The notes under the pieces: generated by a model | What the model was told of the DNA's origin: nothing | Databases searched by the model: none | What the model saw: only the letters and a program-made list of their open reading frames with translations | Translations under genes and position numbers: made by a program | Origin: Urophycis tenuis | Lineage: Eukaryota; Chordata; Actinopteri; Gadiformes; Phycidae | Length of the DNA: 64,000 nt | Assembly (NCBI GenBank): GCA_036785325.1 | Contig: JAXIVH010000005.1 | Span: 17,990,441 to 18,054,440, forward strand | Reading direction: 5' to 3' | Shown: positions 24,650 through 64,000 of the stretch, piece after piece | How the letters are laid out: every line of letters starts with the position of its first letter | Numbering within the stretch: the first letter of the stretch is position 1

Positions 24650-24942
24650 AAACTCAGAGGCAAGCCCACGTCAATTAAAACCTGGTGTGCTATTCGCAGG
24701 GTTGCCCTTCCTCTAACTTTAACAAGCAAAGTGTACTCTCTTCGAGTTGAACTCTCGCGAGTTTATGTAGAACTTGTTAGTAGCAAATCATCAGTTGGAC
24801 GTGGGCTTGGTTTGACGACACGCGTGTTCTTGAACCGTGAGAAGACGTCGACTCGACTTGTACACCCTCTGTCTACGTGTTTACCGGGTTCATCAGTCAT
24901 ATTCACAATTTAATGAGTTGTAATTCTAGTTCCCTGATTGAG
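24650..24942 (+). promoter_or_regulatory. lmo7: Probable promoter and 5' UTR of lmo7
   Basis: This stretch directly precedes the start codon and is richer in CpG than its surroundings (clusters such as CTCGCGAG near 24,752, ACACGCG near 24,820 and GACGTCGACTCGAC near 24,844). CTCGCGAG is a core that resembles TATA-less promoter elements. No TATA box was identified, and the transcription start is inferred, not seen. LMO7 is known to have alternative 5' ends, so this may be only one of several promoters. Confidence 0.45.
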
Positions 24943-62440
<37,498 letters not shown>

Positions 62441-62809
62441 AGCAACAAGACGTTGGATGAACTGCTACGTGAAGCCCCCACTAACTCCCCTTCTGTCTGA
62501 CTTTCATTTGGAATTATCGTTAATCATTCACTGTCGGCCAAACGTTTTAAATTACTGTACGAAATTACATCTGGTAATATTGAGTGTTTATAAATATTCC
62601 AATTTTGAATGTATCTGTGTTGTCCACTATCGTTTGTTTCCCCTCCATTAGCCACTAATGGCACTGCTGTGGTGAAGACTGTAAATATGGGAACTTAAAG
62701 GCACTTTTTATTTACACTTTTAATCTTGCTTAGAGCACTTTGCAGATAATTTGGTGACATGAGTACATCCGTCATTAAGAGGTGACAAAACGTGACAAAA
62801 ATGTTTGGA

Positions 62810-62815
62810 AATAAA
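62810..62815 (+). terminator. lmo7: Poly(A) signal AATAAA of lmo7
   Basis: Canonical AATAAA about 370 bases after the last in-frame stop, followed by GTATGTTG (T/G-rich). It sets the 3' UTR at about 62,441-62,835. Confidence 0.75.
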
Positions 62816-62840
62816 GTATGTTGAACCCACTTCTGGCCTG

Positions 62841-64000
62841 AGATGTTTTCACACCACTAGATGGCATGGTTAACTCACGTAGCAACACTAAACCATTGAT
62901 GGTATTGCTTCAAATAGGTTTTTCTTTTCATGAATTCATTATATGATAGGATTTTGTCAAATGATAAGTGGATACATTTATATCTAAATTTGCAATGTCT
63001 AACATTGAGCCTTCTGTGACGTATCTTGGCGCAGCTCAGCTGGTGGTGAGTGGGTGGGCCTTGGGAGTCATAGTGGTGAGTGGGTGGGGCTTGGGAGTTA
63101 TCATAGTGGTGAGTGGGTGGGCCTTGGGAGTCATAGTGGTGAGTGGGTGGGGCTTGGGAGTTGTCATAGTGGTGAGTGGGTGGGCCTTGGGAGTCATAGT
63201 GGTGAGTGGGTGGGGCTTGGGAGTTATCATAGTGGTGAGTGGGTGGGCCTTGGGAGTCATAGTGGTGAGTGGGTGGGGCTTGGGAGTTGTCATAGTGGTG
63301 GGTGGGTGGGGCTTGGGAGTTGTCATAGTGGTGAGTGGTTGGGGCTTGGGAGTAGTCATAGTGGTGAGTGGGTGGGGCTTGGGAGTCATAGTGGTGAGTG
63401 GGTGGGGCTTGGGAGTAGTCATAGTGGTGAGTGGGTGGGGCTTGGGAGTTATAGTGGGGAGTGGGTGGGGCTAAAATAAATTAAAAGTTAATCAAATGTA
63501 ACCTTAATAAGCCTAAGAGTAGAATTTTATTGAATTAATTTTTTTTAGGGTCGGAGTGGGAAATCAATCCGCTGGTTAGGTGGTCCGTGATTTTTTTTTT
63601 ATGATAGTGGTCCTTGGTATGAAAAAGTTTGAGAGCTCCTTTTGTAAACAAAGGTATGGTCTGACCAGCATTGTTTTATTTGTATAACATATCAGTTATA
63701 GGATCAGATATTTTTCAGCATGTTTGAAGTCATTATCGATCAGTTGATTACACTATGTCCAGGTCATTTCAAGCTACGAGCTAATTAAAATGTTACACAT
63801 GCTCACACACATACAACTTTTATTTTACGTAATGAAGTTGATGAACCTAGCGTACATGTGATATTATTGAAATAGTATCGCAAGCTCTCAATGTATGATT
63901 AGATCAATTCCTGATTGTCTAATGACGCAAAGATTAATTTGGCAACCTCATACGACCAAAGAGACTGAATTGAGAACCTCCACTCAATCTGATAACGGCT
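62841..64000. other. Region downstream of lmo7
   Basis: No coding sequence recognised. It contains the minisatellite at 63,046-63,472 and otherwise AT-rich unique DNA. Confidence 0.65.
63046..63472. repeat. Higher-order minisatellite (30 + 33 bp units)
   Basis: Two related units alternate: a 30-bp form with GGGCCTTGGGAGTCATA and a 33-bp form with GGGGCTTGGGAGTTATCATA, both starting GTGGTGAGTGGGTG. They give a 63-bp higher-order period in the first 250 bases; the order then becomes irregular. Long open frames on both strands are by-products of the repeat. Confidence 0.94.

Noticed and set aside
62458..62500. Possible last LIM exon reading NCYVKPP (similar to the CNDCYLRFK end of LMO7)
   Set aside because: Only one Cys of the expected pair, no upstream exon with the middle ligands, and no good acceptor in phase; treated as coincidence.
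62968..63479. Open frames of 128-168 codons over the 63-bp superrepeat
   Set aside because: Repeat-generated frames (VVSGWGLGV-like) downstream of the poly(A) signal.

Overview
The window is vertebrate nuclear DNA, almost certainly from a teleost fish. The evidence is one large GT-AG intron-split gene, very dense (CA)n/(GT)n/(GA)n microsatellites and minisatellites, and fish-type mobile elements: tRNA-derived SINEs, Rex/L2-like LINE 3' ends, a Tc1-like remnant and foldback/TIR DNA elements. The density of short tandem repeats resembles that reported for cod-like fishes, but this is only an inference. No prokaryotic, viral or organellar genes were seen.

Layout. Bases 1 to about 24,650 hold no recognisable host gene. 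They carry microsatellites, a 29-bp minisatellite (6,686-7,655), two adjacent perfect palindromes (7,745-7,867), LINE fragments and a possible Harbinger-like MITE. A CpG-containing stretch at about 24,650-24,942 is the likely promoter and 5' UTR. From 24,943 to about 62,440 (+ strand) lies a single gene, lmo7 (LIM domain only 7), rebuilt here as about 30 exons whose phases agree from one to the next. Poly(A) signal AATAAA lies at 62,810. The last kilobase holds a two-level minisatellite and no gene.

The encoded protein is an actin- and junction-associated scaffold of about 1,200-1,330 residues. In order it has: a calponin-homology domain (exons 1-6), an acidic/Ser-rich linker, the LMO7/LIMCH1-specific KWQ(E)DLxKWKxRRRS helix (exons 11-12), a long Pro/Ser-rich region (exons 13-16, with a poly-Glu run), a PDZ domain (exons 17-18), the EEERKRQERWQEEQE coiled coil (exons 24-25), the conserved QQILEEMKKRT...NSWIRQRSA block (exon 28) and the beginning of a LIM domain (exon 30). 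Only the first Cys-x2-Cys of the LIM domain can be found.

The most unusual feature is that minisatellites have grown out of, or up against, splice sites of this gene. Exon 18's 3' end and its GTAAGG donor are repeated six times as a 57-bp unit that stays in frame and open. Exon 28's donor seeds about 34 copies of a 26-bp unit. A further minisatellite ends just before the acceptor of the exon at 40,034. The acceptors of exons 17, 21 and 30 sit directly behind a (TG)n, a poly(C) and a (GT)n tract. Together these suggest a gene whose splicing could vary with repeat copy number.

Limits: exon boundaries were inferred by eye from splice consensus, reading phase and remembered similarity to mammalian LMO7/LIMCH1. 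Exons 9, 10, 22 and 30 are the least certain.
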